From Pseudoalteromonas sp. SMS1 (GTDB taxonomy: Bacteria; Pseudomonadota; Gammaproteobacteria; Enterobacterales; Alteromonadaceae), in contig NZ_JAKGBI010000006.1 in assembly GCF_021530565.1 (NCBI RefSeq), positions 62,001 through 126,000 of the forward strand: DNA of 64,000 bases, read 5' to 3'. Positions within the stretch are counted from its first letter, which is position 1. Each line of letters opens with the position of its first letter. The position numbers were made by a program, and so were the translations under genes. The notes under the pieces were generated by a model. The model worked only from the letters and a program-made list of their open reading frames with translations, did not search any database and was not told the DNA's origin. Shown piece after piece: positions 27,627 through 36,017 of the stretch.

Positions 27627-28424
27627 ATGGATCCAAAGGCGTCCTTAACGGCACCTAATGCGATTCGAGAAATGATCAGAGCGGGTGATTATTCGGGCCC
27701 AACCAATGGATTTGTGCCCGGTTTTACTCAATGTAATATTGTCATTTTACCCAAAGCATATGCTTTCGATTTTCAAAAGTATTGCCTGCAAAACCACGAT
27801 TGCTGCCCTTTGCTCGCAACGAGTGTTGATGCTGGTGACAGCCACTTAGATGCGCTCGGGGGAAACATTGATATTCGCAGTGACGTCCCCAAATATCGTA
27901 TTCTACGAGATGGTCAATTAATTGATGAAGTCAGTGATATTAATCAGCTCTGGCGCAAAGACTTCGTCACGTTTGCACTCGCCAGCTATATGGCATTTGA
28001 TTACGTGTTAAACAGTTTTGGGTTTGCACACTCCACAATAAGTCCTGCTCATACCCTACCTATGTATATCAGTAACATAGATAGCCTTTCAGTCGGCCCC
28101 TTTGCAGGCAACAAGGTCGTCTGTATGCGACCTATGGATACCCAAGAAATTATTAAAGCTATCCAAGCAGGCAGTATTAGTCGCGTGCCTCATGGGATCC
28201 CGGTCCATTTTGGAGACCCTACACATATCGGCATAAAAAACCTAAATAAGCCCAATTTTGGCGAGCCCATTTTCTTTTCTGAGGACAAACAGCCGGTATT
28301 TTGGACCACCAGCCTCACCGCACACCTCGCAATTACCCGCGCAGCACCAGAATTGTGTATTATAAACAGTCCACAGCATATGCTGGTTACCGATAGACCA
28401 GATATGGACCTGTTAATACAGTAA
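27627..28424 (+). CDS. DUF1445 putative hydro-lyase (YcsI-like)
   Basis: A protein of about 265 residues. I chose the ATG at 27627 because of GGGGGAATT just upstream. The DUF1445 family pattern is clear: PNAIREMIRAGDYSGPTNGF at the start, then GFVPGFTQCNIVILP, SFGFAHST and CMRPMDTQEIIKAIQ. GIPVHFGDPTHIGI and ITHAPELCIIN-like (ITRAAPELCIIN) near the end are family hallmarks. Some members are annotated as D-glutamate cyclases, which would yield 5-oxoproline. It is directly followed by pxpA, consistent with a 5-oxoproline link. The biochemical role is an inference. Confidence 0.82.
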   Translation: MDPKASLTAPNAIREMIRAGDYSGPTNGFVPGFTQCNIVILPKAYAFDFQKYCLQNHDCCPLLATSVDAGDSHLDALGGNIDIRSDVPKYRILRDGQLIDEVSDINQLWRKDFVTFALASYMAFDYVLNSFGFAHSTISPAHTLPMYISNIDSLSVGPFAGNKVVCMRPMDTQEIIKAIQAGSISRVPHGIPVHFGDPTHIGIKNLNKPNFGEPIFFSEDKQPVFWTTSLTAHLAITRAAPELCIINSPQHMLVTDRPDMDLLIQ

Positions 28425-28440
28425 AAATAAGTAGGGTTGT

Positions 28441-29175
28441 ATGCGTTTAAATTGTGATTTAGGGGAAAGCTTTGGGGCTTGGGAAATGGGACTAGACGCC
28501 GAAGTCATGCCGCACATTGACATGGCCAATGTTGCCTGTGGCTTTCATGCTGGAGACCCGCGTGTATTAGCAAACACATTAAAACTCGCTAGCAAGCATA
28601 AAGTGACCGTTGGTGCACACCCCAGTTATCCGGATTTACAGGGGTTTGGTAGACGTTCATTGAATATGTCAAAACAAGAGTTGATCCACTGTCTACATTA
28701 CCAGATTGCTGCCGTTGAAGGGATGGCCAAAATTGAAAATGTCTCTGTTTCATATGTAAAGCCCCATGGCGCTTTATACAATGATATGATGTGCAATGAA
28801 GATATTTTACTTTCCCTCATTGAAGCGATCAGCTTGTATCCAACCAATTTGAAATTAATGATTCTGGCTACTGCCAATGCTGAGCACCACAAAGCACTTG
28901 CCAAACAATACGGTGTTACACTTATCATGGAAGCATTTGCAGACAGACTCTATACCGATGAAGGCCTGTTAACACCGCGAAGCCAAGCAAATGCAGTACA
29001 TACCGAGACAAATTTGATAGCTCAAGTTCAGCAACTGGCAAAACACTCGTCGGTCATAACGGCAGGTGGGCACACGCTTTATTTACCCGCTGACTCACTT
29101 TGTGTCCACGGTGACAATCAAGCGGCCATTACTCAAATAAAACAGATTCGAAGCATATTAAACAGCGCTAAATAG
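28441..29175 (+). CDS. pxpA: 5-oxoprolinase subunit A PxpA (LamB/YcsF family)
   Basis: A 244-residue LamB/YcsF protein. The N-terminus LNCDLGESFGAWEMG and the metal or substrate segments ANVACGFHAGDP, VGAHPSYPDLQGFGRR and VKPHGALYNDMM are diagnostic. PxpA acts with PxpBC in ATP-dependent hydrolysis of 5-oxoproline to glutamate. Here pxpB and pxpC are not next to it; only the DUF1445 gene lies 16 bases upstream. The partners may be elsewhere in the genome. Confidence 0.93.
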   Translation: MRLNCDLGESFGAWEMGLDAEVMPHIDMANVACGFHAGDPRVLANTLKLASKHKVTVGAHPSYPDLQGFGRRSLNMSKQELIHCLHYQIAAVEGMAKIENVSVSYVKPHGALYNDMMCNEDILLSLIEAISLYPTNLKLMILATANAEHHKALAKQYGVTLIMEAFADRLYTDEGLLTPRSQANAVHTETNLIAQVQQLAKHSSVITAGGHTLYLPADSLCVHGDNQAAITQIKQIRSILNSAK

Positions 29176-29210
29176 TATTTTTAGCTGGCTGTTTTGTAGA
29201 AGGACATAAC

Positions 29211-29732
29211 ATGGAGTTGCGTACACCAAGACTTAATCTAAGACTGCTCGAATCGCGAGACTGGGCTTTTTTTCAACAGCTCAATCAAAATCATATAGTG
29301 ATGCGCTATGTCGCTGAGGTCCCAGATGAGCAATCGCTCAAAACGCTATTCACATCACGTATAGCCACTTGGGAAAAAGGCCAAGATAATTGGCTAACTT
29401 TCATCATTGAGCGCCGCGATAACAATGAACCAATTGGGTTGCATGGGCTTAAAAGCTCTGCCCAAAATCCACAACAAGCCGAGCTGGGATTTATGTTACA
29501 CCCTGATTTTCAAGGACAAGGTTTCGCCTTGGAAGCAACGCAGGCAGTGATCGACTTAGCAATCAAGACGCAAAACTACAGCTCACTCATTGCCACCGTC
29601 ACAGCAGGGAACAATGCTTCACTGAGCTTATTGAAAAAACTTGGCTTTACGCATCTAAACACGCTTCAAAAAAACTACCAGATATACGAGACATGGTATG
29701 ACGATATTATACTTGTACTAGAGGCTGAGTAA
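29211..29732 (+). CDS. RimJ/RimL-type GNAT acetyltransferase
   Basis: A 173-residue N-acetyltransferase. The start is MELRTPRLNLRLLESRDW, typical for RimJ/RimL/SpeG relatives. The CoA-binding motif is PDFQGQGFALEATQAVIDLA (about residues 103-122), and VTAGNNASLSLLKKLGF is the following conserved helix. GAAGGACATAAC supplies a good ribosome-binding site. It follows pxpA by 35 bases and may be in the same transcript. The substrate is unknown (ribosomal protein, tRNA-linked or small molecule). Confidence 0.88.
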   Translation: MELRTPRLNLRLLESRDWAFFQQLNQNHIVMRYVAEVPDEQSLKTLFTSRIATWEKGQDNWLTFIIERRDNNEPIGLHGLKSSAQNPQQAELGFMLHPDFQGQGFALEATQAVIDLAIKTQNYSSLIATVTAGNNASLSLLKKLGFTHLNTLQKNYQIYETWYDDIILVLEAE

Positions 29733-29739
29733 CGTGAAA

Positions 29740-29770
29740 AAGCGCCACCTTGCGTAATAAGGTGACGCTT
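29740..29770. terminator. Bidirectional terminator between GNAT and beta-propeller lipoprotein genes
   Basis: The stem AAGCG-C-CACCTT with AAGGTG-A-CGCTT has one internal mismatch and a 7-nt loop. On the minus strand a TTTTT run follows, so it best serves the lipoprotein gene; it may also stop the GNAT transcript. Confidence 0.65.
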
Positions 29771-29811
29771 GGTCCCTTTGAGTGTTGGCTCAAGGGTTTG
29801 ACATGTACGAG

Positions 29812-31947
29812 TTAAAACGGGCCTGAGTTTTGTGCCGGGTTTTGCCATAAACTAGACCAAACGAAATTGCCATGAATATAGTACACTGTATCATCATGGA
29901 TCACGCCCCTGTCGTCAGATGCTCGTACATAAGGAACGCTTTGCGCTGATTCTTCATACCTTGCGATACTACTGCCCAAATAAGCTAAGGCCGCAGTACT
30001 GCCGGTCCTAATTTCAAATGCGGCCAATTCATTTTTATTCGTCCAAACCATGCTACCGTCTGCCTCTTGTTCAGTGAGCCACGTTTCAATAGGTAACGTC
30101 ATTCTGAATTGTTCATCGGTCACATTTAAAAAGCTAAAAGCATGATGATCAAATTCAACTGGCGTATACCCATTGGCGAAAATATGCTCATTTATGAGTT
30201 TAGGGTTACTCATGTCTGATACATCAAACAAGCTCACTTTCGCGCCAACAACAGGCTCATCGTTAGAACTAGAGGAATCAGGGGCTGCCCAGAACCATTC
30301 ATCAACATTTTGACCAACACCAATGAGTAAAGCGTCCGAAACCGGATGCAAATAGGCCGAATAACCCGGAATTTCTAACGCCCCAGCAATGGTTGGCTCA
30401 ATTGGATTGCTCAAATCAATAACATAAAGTGGGTCTATACGCCTGAAGGTAACAATATATGCTTTATTGCCCACGTAGCGTACCGCATAAACATTCTCTT
30501 CTACGCTGCCATTTTCTTCCACTTTCCCTATCGGTGTTGGGTGACTTTCGTTTGGTAGCTTAGCGATGGTATTTAACGCATTGCCTTGCTGCTCTAGCAC
30601 GAATAACTGGTGAACAAGTCCAGCTGTTGAACTAAAACGGGTCGTCAGTAATCTGAGCTGGCCTTCAAACTCGCTCAGTCTAAAAGCAGGGTTGCTTACG
30701 CCTCCAATGATTGCAGGTTCAATGAAGTTGCCACCGCCGAAGCCAAGGGAGCCTGGCACGGAACCAGATGCGCTATACGATATACCCTGTGTAGAGACTT
30801 GAAATTTATGTAGTGCGGTTTGGGCAATGTCTTCAATGCTAGCTTCCTCTTCTGGCCAAAAGCGACTATGTAAGTAAATACTGTTTTTCGCAGCATAAAT
30901 ACCATCTGTGGGAGCATTGATGCAGGTTGATTGGAGCTGAGTCGGATCCGTGAGCGACACGCGCGTGATCGTCGTAATGCGATTAGCACTATCCAAAGAG
31001 GTTGTATTAGTAGGGATATAACAATTATTGGATTCAAAAAGCGCCGAAGTTGCCCCTGTGCTCAGGTCAGTAACTTTAGGTAAAAGCGCAGAAATGTCCG
31101 CCTTGTACAAGGCCTGATAGGCCGCCAATGCGTCTGTTTGCGAAAATTCAAAGAACGCGTTGAAACTACTGACGACATACAAATTGCCATCAATAACACG
31201 GCTGTCGATGATATTGCCATCAAAACGGTATTGTTTGATTACCGCCGCTTGTTCTGGAGACGTTACATCAGCCACACTCACCTCAAATGTATCGGGATAT
31301 ACGTTCACGACAGGTGAAGTAGATACACTTGCATCTGCGTCATTGGGGAGTGGAGAATTATCCATGGAATACACTGGGTACTTAAATAGGGACGCTAGCC
31401 TGTTGCCATCTAAATACAGCTCTTGATGACTGTACAAACTCTCAGAAGCCGCTAGTTTCTTAACTTCCTCTAACCCCTGCTCGGTACGTTTCATAACGCG
31501 AACATACTGTTTAAACGCCGCTTGAGTGACCATCTCTTGATCAGAGTGACCTGCGATATATAGATAGTTTCCGTCGTACTCAATGCGATCTCCCTCGTCA
31601 ACGCCCGCTTCTTGAACGTTGGTATTGGAGAAATTCGTCGAACCGCTATCTGCTTCAGGTGCTGCGTTAGCGACCTCATCTGTACCATCATCTGACCCAG
31701 AAGACCAACGGCTTAAGTACATCCCATTTTTTACTAACTGGTTGAATTCACTTGATGATGCTTGGCGCAGGGAAGATGATGACTCGGATAACCATGTAAG
31801 CTGAGGTACTGAATTTGGTGTATTTGACCCGCCACCATCTGGATTGTCTTCACTATTATTGCTACCTCCACACGCGACCAGGGCAGGTAAGACGACGAAA
31901 AAAATGCGGCTCCTTGCTATTTGGCGGGTATTGCTTAAGTAGAACAT
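29812..31947 (-). CDS. Beta-propeller lipoprotein
   Basis: A protein of about 711 residues from the ATG at 31947, which has AAGGAG 7 bases upstream. The signal peptide ends in the lipobox LVAC, and a GGSNNSED linker follows. The body matches the secreted beta-propeller family PF09826: NVQEAGVDEGDRIEYDGNYLY is the usual N-terminal segment, followed by repeated strands such as VIDGNLYVVSSF, YRGNKAYIVTF-like and PLYVIDLSNPIEP. Family members are surface or periplasmic proteins of unclear function. It is divergent from the MipA operon. Confidence 0.8.
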   Translation of the reverse strand: MFYLSNTRQIARSRIFFVVLPALVACGGSNNSEDNPDGGGSNTPNSVPQLTWLSESSSSLRQASSSEFNQLVKNGMYLSRWSSGSDDGTDEVANAAPEADSGSTNFSNTNVQEAGVDEGDRIEYDGNYLYIAGHSDQEMVTQAAFKQYVRVMKRTEQGLEEVKKLAASESLYSHQELYLDGNRLASLFKYPVYSMDNSPLPNDADASVSTSPVVNVYPDTFEVSVADVTSPEQAAVIKQYRFDGNIIDSRVIDGNLYVVSSFNAFFEFSQTDALAAYQALYKADISALLPKVTDLSTGATSALFESNNCYIPTNTTSLDSANRITTITRVSLTDPTQLQSTCINAPTDGIYAAKNSIYLHSRFWPEEEASIEDIAQTALHKFQVSTQGISYSASGSVPGSLGFGGGNFIEPAIIGGVSNPAFRLSEFEGQLRLLTTRFSSTAGLVHQLFVLEQQGNALNTIAKLPNESHPTPIGKVEENGSVEENVYAVRYVGNKAYIVTFRRIDPLYVIDLSNPIEPTIAGALEIPGYSAYLHPVSDALLIGVGQNVDEWFWAAPDSSSSNDEPVVGAKVSLFDVSDMSNPKLINEHIFANGYTPVEFDHHAFSFLNVTDEQFRMTLPIETWLTEQEADGSMVWTNKNELAAFEIRTGSTAALAYLGSSIARYEESAQSVPYVRASDDRGVIHDDTVYYIHGNFVWSSLWQNPAQNSGPF

Positions 31948-32102
31948 AGTTTTTCTCCTTGACTGAAAGTAATTCAACTGTAATACATCAAGGCCAATCT
32001 TCTGTTATTTAGCTCGATCTATTTGTTATTTTATGTAACTGCTTCTGGTAATTGACAAAATTACTGGTAAATTTAAGCCTAGAATTTACAGGAGTCGATT
32101 GA

Positions 32103-33059
32103 TTGAAATATTTCTTCTTTTTGTTGCTCATATATACACTCACAATCAGCCCATCTAGTGCCGCTAGCTGCGCAGCTGAAGACCAACAGTGCATCGAAGT
32201 GGGGCAATGGGAACTGGCTGTTGCAGTCGGTGCTGGCGTGATTACCAACCCCGTACGAGATGGGGACAATGTGCCTCTCGTAGTATTGCCTTATATTAGC
32301 TACTATGGTGACAAGTTTTTTGTCGACAATACCACTGTTGGCTATACCTTCGTTGAAAAGCCCCAGTATGATTTGAGCCTTATCACACAGCTCAACACCG
32401 AACGTGCGTACTTTGAACGCTTTCACCCGAGTAATATATTAGTAAGCAATAGCTTTTCTCAAGAATCAGGCTCGCCGTCAAACCCAGTGATTGATCCTCA
32501 CCCCGATACGGGCACTGATTCAGATTCACCGGATGACATTGATGGTGACAAGGACAACGTTGACCCCGATGACAAGCAAACTAAGAAATCCATTTCAATT
32601 GATGATATTGCAAAACGCGACTGGGCCCTCGACAGTGGTTTTTTAGCTCATTGGTATCTCGAAAAGTATGGCAAACTTTCAATTCTTTGGCTGCATGATG
32701 TAACAGGTACTTATCGCGGTTACCATGGGCAAATAGATTACAGTTATCATGTGCCAGTTGGTCAGCCTCATATCGCTAGGCTCAAACTCAAAGTAGGGGC
32801 TGAATATAAAAGCCAAAAACTCGTGGACTATTATTATGGGATCAGTCCGCTGGATACCGAGTCTGAATACCACCTGTACACAGGTAAAGCAACAATCAAC
32901 CCTTTTGTCAGCATTGCGTTTAATTATCGATTGAACCAAGATTGGCAGTTGAAGTTTAGCGCGAAGCAAACATGGCTAGGTTCAGGCATTACAGACAGTC
33001 CGCTGATAGATAAAAAATATACTTCTAATGTCTTTATTGGGGGTGTATATGAGTTTTAA
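32103..33059 (+). CDS. MipA/OmpV-family outer-membrane protein with Asp-rich insert
   Basis: A 318-residue exported barrel protein starting with TTG (AGGAG 8 bases upstream). A signal peptide (ends SSAAS) is followed by a MipA/OmpV-type N-terminus (WELAVAVGAGVITNPVRDGDNVPLVVLPYISYYGDKFFVDNT in two adjoining strands). The C-terminus SNVFIGGVYEF ends in Phe. Between residues ~123 and 160 lies a very acidic insertion (DTGTDSDSPDDIDGDKD and onward) resembling calcium-binding thrombospondin-3-like loops, probably extracellular. MipA in E. coli scaffolds murein enzymes; relatives affect antibiotic and polymyxin response. It opens a four-gene operon with DUF3019 and a two-component system. Confidence 0.8.
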   Translation: MKYFFFLLLIYTLTISPSSAASCAAEDQQCIEVGQWELAVAVGAGVITNPVRDGDNVPLVVLPYISYYGDKFFVDNTTVGYTFVEKPQYDLSLITQLNTERAYFERFHPSNILVSNSFSQESGSPSNPVIDPHPDTGTDSDSPDDIDGDKDNVDPDDKQTKKSISIDDIAKRDWALDSGFLAHWYLEKYGKLSILWLHDVTGTYRGYHGQIDYSYHVPVGQPHIARLKLKVGAEYKSQKLVDYYYGISPLDTESEYHLYTGKATINPFVSIAFNYRLNQDWQLKFSAKQTWLGSGITDSPLIDKKYTSNVFIGGVYEF

Positions 33060-33453
33060 GTGGACCTATCCACTGGTTGCGTCAGTCTGTTTAATTGCGA
33101 CAAACACGAACAGCGCACATGCAGTGCCGCAATCAAGTAAGGCTGCGCTCACAATCAAACCTATAATTTGTATGGTACAGTCCATCGGTCAAATGTGTGA
33201 AATGACCATCGCAGTGCAATGGCATGCTGAGACGGTTGATGACGTGTGTTTATTTCAAGATGAACAAAAATTACAGTGTTGGCAAAATACCCGCCAAGCA
33301 AAGGCCAAGCTGAATATAGCGTTGGGGCAAGATATGGTTTTTTCGCTTAAAAACGCGAAGATGGAAACATTGGCCTCACAGAAAGTGAAAGTGAACGCTG
33401 CAATAAGCCGCAAATATAGACGAAAATTAAAATCTGACTGGAGTTTTTTCTAA
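33049..33453 (+). CDS. DUF3019-family exported protein
   Basis: A small exported protein of about 134 residues, starting at the ATG at 33049 within the end of the mipA gene (11-base overlap). A signal peptide (ends SAHA) is followed by a beta-rich domain with two Cys pairs: CMVQSIGQMCEM and DVCLFQDEQKLQC. The C-terminus is basic (SRKYRRKLK). DUF3019 proteins are typically encoded with MipA and an OmpR/EnvZ-like pair, as here. The function is unknown. Its stop overlaps the next start (TAATG). Confidence 0.8.
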   Translation: MSFKWTYPLVASVCLIATNTNSAHAVPQSSKAALTIKPIICMVQSIGQMCEMTIAVQWHAETVDDVCLFQDEQKLQCWQNTRQAKAKLNIALGQDMVFSLKNAKMETLASQKVKVNAAISRKYRRKLKSDWSFF

Positions 33454-34142
33454 TGGCAAAAGTGATACTTGTAGAAGACGATGAAAGACTCGCAGAACTC
33501 ACCGGGCAATTCCTCGAAAGCAACAACTTTTCAGTTACGTTGGTAAACGACGGCGCGAAAGCTGTTGACGCAATCATCTCTGCTCAGCCAGACATTGTCA
33601 TTTTGGACATTATGCTACCCAATATGGATGGGTTTTCTATTTGCCGTGAGATCCGCAACGAATATACCGGGCCCGTGCTTTTTTTAACTGCCAAAGACAG
33701 CGATTTTGATCATGTCAGGGGGTTGGAGATTGGCGCTGATGACTATGTCATTAAACCTGTAGAGCCATACGTATTGTTAGCGAGACTCAATGCGTTATTA
33801 AGGCGTGGTGGTGTGCAACAAAGTAGTAGTGACATCATCAACCTAGGTCAATTAGAAGTCGATAAAGCGGCACGCAAAGCTTATTTGTCAGGTGAAGAAG
33901 TGGAGCTGACAAGTTATGAGTTTGACCTATTGTGGGAGCTTGCCAATAATGCGGGACAAACGCTCAGTCGAGAGCATATTTACAAATGCGTCGTAGGCCG
34001 CGAATATGATGGTCTAGATAGAAGTGTTGATGTGCGTATATCACGTCTAAGAAAAAAACTGGGAGACAATCCAGAGCAACCGTTTAGACTGGTGACGGTG
34101 TGGGGTAAAGGGTACCTTTGCTCGAAATCAGCATGGGACTAA
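33453..34142 (+). CDS. OmpR-family response regulator
   Basis: A 229-residue regulator. The receiver domain (1-115) shows VEDDERLAEL, phospho-acceptor Asp in DIVILDIMLPNMDG, Thr in LFLTAKDSD and Lys in DYVIKPVEP. The C-terminal winged helix (about 130-228) contains LTSYEFDLLWELANNAGQ and RSVDVRISRLRKKLGD. The start overlaps the DUF3019 stop. It should control the MipA operon with the next gene's kinase; RstA-like in sequence, but the family relation is not proof of function. Confidence 0.93.
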   Translation: MAKVILVEDDERLAELTGQFLESNNFSVTLVNDGAKAVDAIISAQPDIVILDIMLPNMDGFSICREIRNEYTGPVLFLTAKDSDFDHVRGLEIGADDYVIKPVEPYVLLARLNALLRRGGVQQSSSDIINLGQLEVDKAARKAYLSGEEVELTSYEFDLLWELANNAGQTLSREHIYKCVVGREYDGLDRSVDVRISRLRKKLGDNPEQPFRLVTVWGKGYLCSKSAWD

Positions 34143-34148
34143 GCACTG

Positions 34149-35393
34149 ATGCTGAGACTTCTTGTAAGCCTATATCTATTTGTTTTTGCGAGTATCGTAT
34201 TAATTAACCAAAGCAGTGAATACATCTGGAAAAAATGGGGTAACCAAGCTCCTAATGAGCTCAACTATGCAAAGCAAGTTGCATTAAACTTGAAGTCTGT
34301 ACTCGATGAAATTGGCGTTGAGAATCACCCACACAGTGATCAACTGAATATCATCAACGTCAATGATATCGCATGGTTTGAGGAGCAGCTTGAGCGTTTA
34401 AATCAAGGTGAGATTGTCATATCTTTTGATGCCAATGATCATTATCAATTAAGTATGTTGTTGGAAGATGGCCAACATTTGGTGCAACTTGGACCCTATG
34501 CCCCACAAAGCAGCTCGTTTTTTGCGCAATACGGTTTCAGGCTCATTTCATTCGCGATTCTGGCATTGCTTTTGATGCTCTGGCTACGACCATTATGGCG
34601 AGATTTAACCCAGTTAAAGTACATTACCACCAAGCTTGCAACGGGCCAGCTAGATATTGAAACTCAGCCTTCTCGCTTTTCCGCGATATCGACACTAACA
34701 CAACAAATTCAAAAACTCGCTTTGCAAACAGCAAGCTTAATGCAAAACCAAAAGCATTTAGTGAATGCCGTTTCTCATGAGCTCAGAACCCCCTTAGCAC
34801 GCTTAAAGTTCGCTTTGGCGATGCTGGCAGCGAAGGATCCAAAACAAATTCAAGCGATGAGCAATGATGTGTTAGAAATGGAACTACTGATAGATGAGAT
34901 GCTCAGCTATGCACGGCTCGAGTTTTCAGAAAGGGAAATGCAAAAACGCACCTTCGATTTCAGTAAATTGGTTGCTGAGTCAATTGCAAAAACACAGAGC
35001 ACAACCCATAAAAAGCTCCAGTTTAACATTCAAGAAGACCTCTATGTGTTCGGCAATAGCCACTACCTTTGCCGAGTTTTGCAAAACTTACTGCAAAATG
35101 CAGATAAATACGGTGCACAAGTCATCGACATCCATCTGACTGTCAATCGCGACGAAAACCTACATTTAAAGGTCAGCGACGATGGCCCCGGTATCCCCTA
35201 TGACAAACGTGAAAATGTATTCAGCCCTTTTATTAGGCTCGAGACAAGTAGAAGCAAAGAAACGGGTGGGTTTGGCTTAGGACTTGCCATTGTCGCTAAA
35301 ATTCTCAGTTGGCATGATGGCCGATGCTGGGTCAGTGATTCGAGCTTAGGCGGCGCGGCATTCAATATTACCCTTCCCCTAAAGCAAAACTAG
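34149..35393 (+). CDS. Sensor histidine kinase of the MipA operon
   Basis: A 414-residue membrane kinase. Segments: TM1 (about 2-20), a periplasmic domain of about 110 residues, TM2 (RLISFAILALLLMLWL), HAMP-like linker, HisKA with NAVSHELRTPLARLKFA, then HATPase with N-box LLQNADKYG, G1 DDGPGIPYD and G2 GGFGLGLAI. Six bases separate it from the response regulator gene. It ends four bases inside the convergent arfB gene. The stimulus is not known; an envelope signal sensed in the periplasm is plausible. Confidence 0.92.
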   Translation: MLRLLVSLYLFVFASIVLINQSSEYIWKKWGNQAPNELNYAKQVALNLKSVLDEIGVENHPHSDQLNIINVNDIAWFEEQLERLNQGEIVISFDANDHYQLSMLLEDGQHLVQLGPYAPQSSSFFAQYGFRLISFAILALLLMLWLRPLWRDLTQLKYITTKLATGQLDIETQPSRFSAISTLTQQIQKLALQTASLMQNQKHLVNAVSHELRTPLARLKFALAMLAAKDPKQIQAMSNDVLEMELLIDEMLSYARLEFSEREMQKRTFDFSKLVAESIAKTQSTTHKKLQFNIQEDLYVFGNSHYLCRVLQNLLQNADKYGAQVIDIHLTVNRDENLHLKVSDDGPGIPYDKRENVFSPFIRLETSRSKETGGFGLGLAIVAKILSWHDGRCWVSDSSLGGAAFNITLPLKQN

Positions 35394-35803
35394 TACTTAA
35401 CTGAACGGCGTAACGCTTTGGTTTGCCCACGTTTATTCTTGCTTTCTAAACGGCGCTTTTGAGCGCCTTTAGTTGGCTTGGTTTGTTTACGCTTTTTTTC
35501 CACTTTGATGGCATCTAATATCAGCTGCTTGAGCCTGACGAGTGCATCTTCTTTGTTTTGTTCCTGTGTTCTGAAGGTTTGTGCTTTAATAATAATCACC
35601 CCCTCTTTACTGATGCGGCTATCGGACAAAGCCAACAAACGCTCTTTGTAAAATACAGGTAAGCTAGACCTATTGATATCGAACCTTAAGTGGATTGCTG
35701 AAGAAACCTTATTTACATTTTGCCCGCCAGCACCTTGCGCCCTGATGGCACTTAACTCTATCTCCCAAGACGCCAATTCTACATTATTCGAGAGTTTCAA
35801 CAT
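35390..35803 (-). CDS. arfB: Alternative ribosome-rescue factor ArfB (YaeJ)
   Basis: A protein of about 137 residues from the ATG at 35803; an upstream start would add 14 unrelated residues. The peptidyl-tRNA hydrolase motif GGQ is at 26-28 within RAQGAGGQNVNKVSSAIHLRFD-type sequence (shown in parts). The lysine/arginine-rich tail (KRKQTKPTKG, KRGQTKALRRS) inserts into the empty mRNA channel of stalled ribosomes. Length and tail match ArfB rather than RF1/RF2. It overlaps the convergent kinase gene by four bases. Confidence 0.92.
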   Translation of the reverse strand: MLKLSNNVELASWEIELSAIRAQGAGGQNVNKVSSAIHLRFDINRSSLPVFYKERLLALSDSRISKEGVIIIKAQTFRTQEQNKEDALVRLKQLILDAIKVEKKRKQTKPTKGAQKRRLESKNKRGQTKALRRSVKY

Positions 35804-36017
35804 GTTTAAACTACCACCGCATTCGCGAGTGCACCTTCCCATCAAGACAGGGAAGAATTGCCCCTAATAAATTCGTCGTCAATATTGTATCAATTTTACT
35901 GATTAATTGCCCAGATACGTGCATAACACAGATCTGATTTGAGTGAGTCTAGAGATCATACAATAAGAAAATACTTAGGACATACTGTATTCAACGAACA
36001 TTGTCTTGAATGTGGTA

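Noticed and set aside
32318..32331. TTGTCGACAA core inside the MipA gene as a GntR operator
   Set aside because: It lies well inside coding sequence (Phe-Val-Asp-Asn codons) without a promoter nearby, so a regulatory role there is unlikely.
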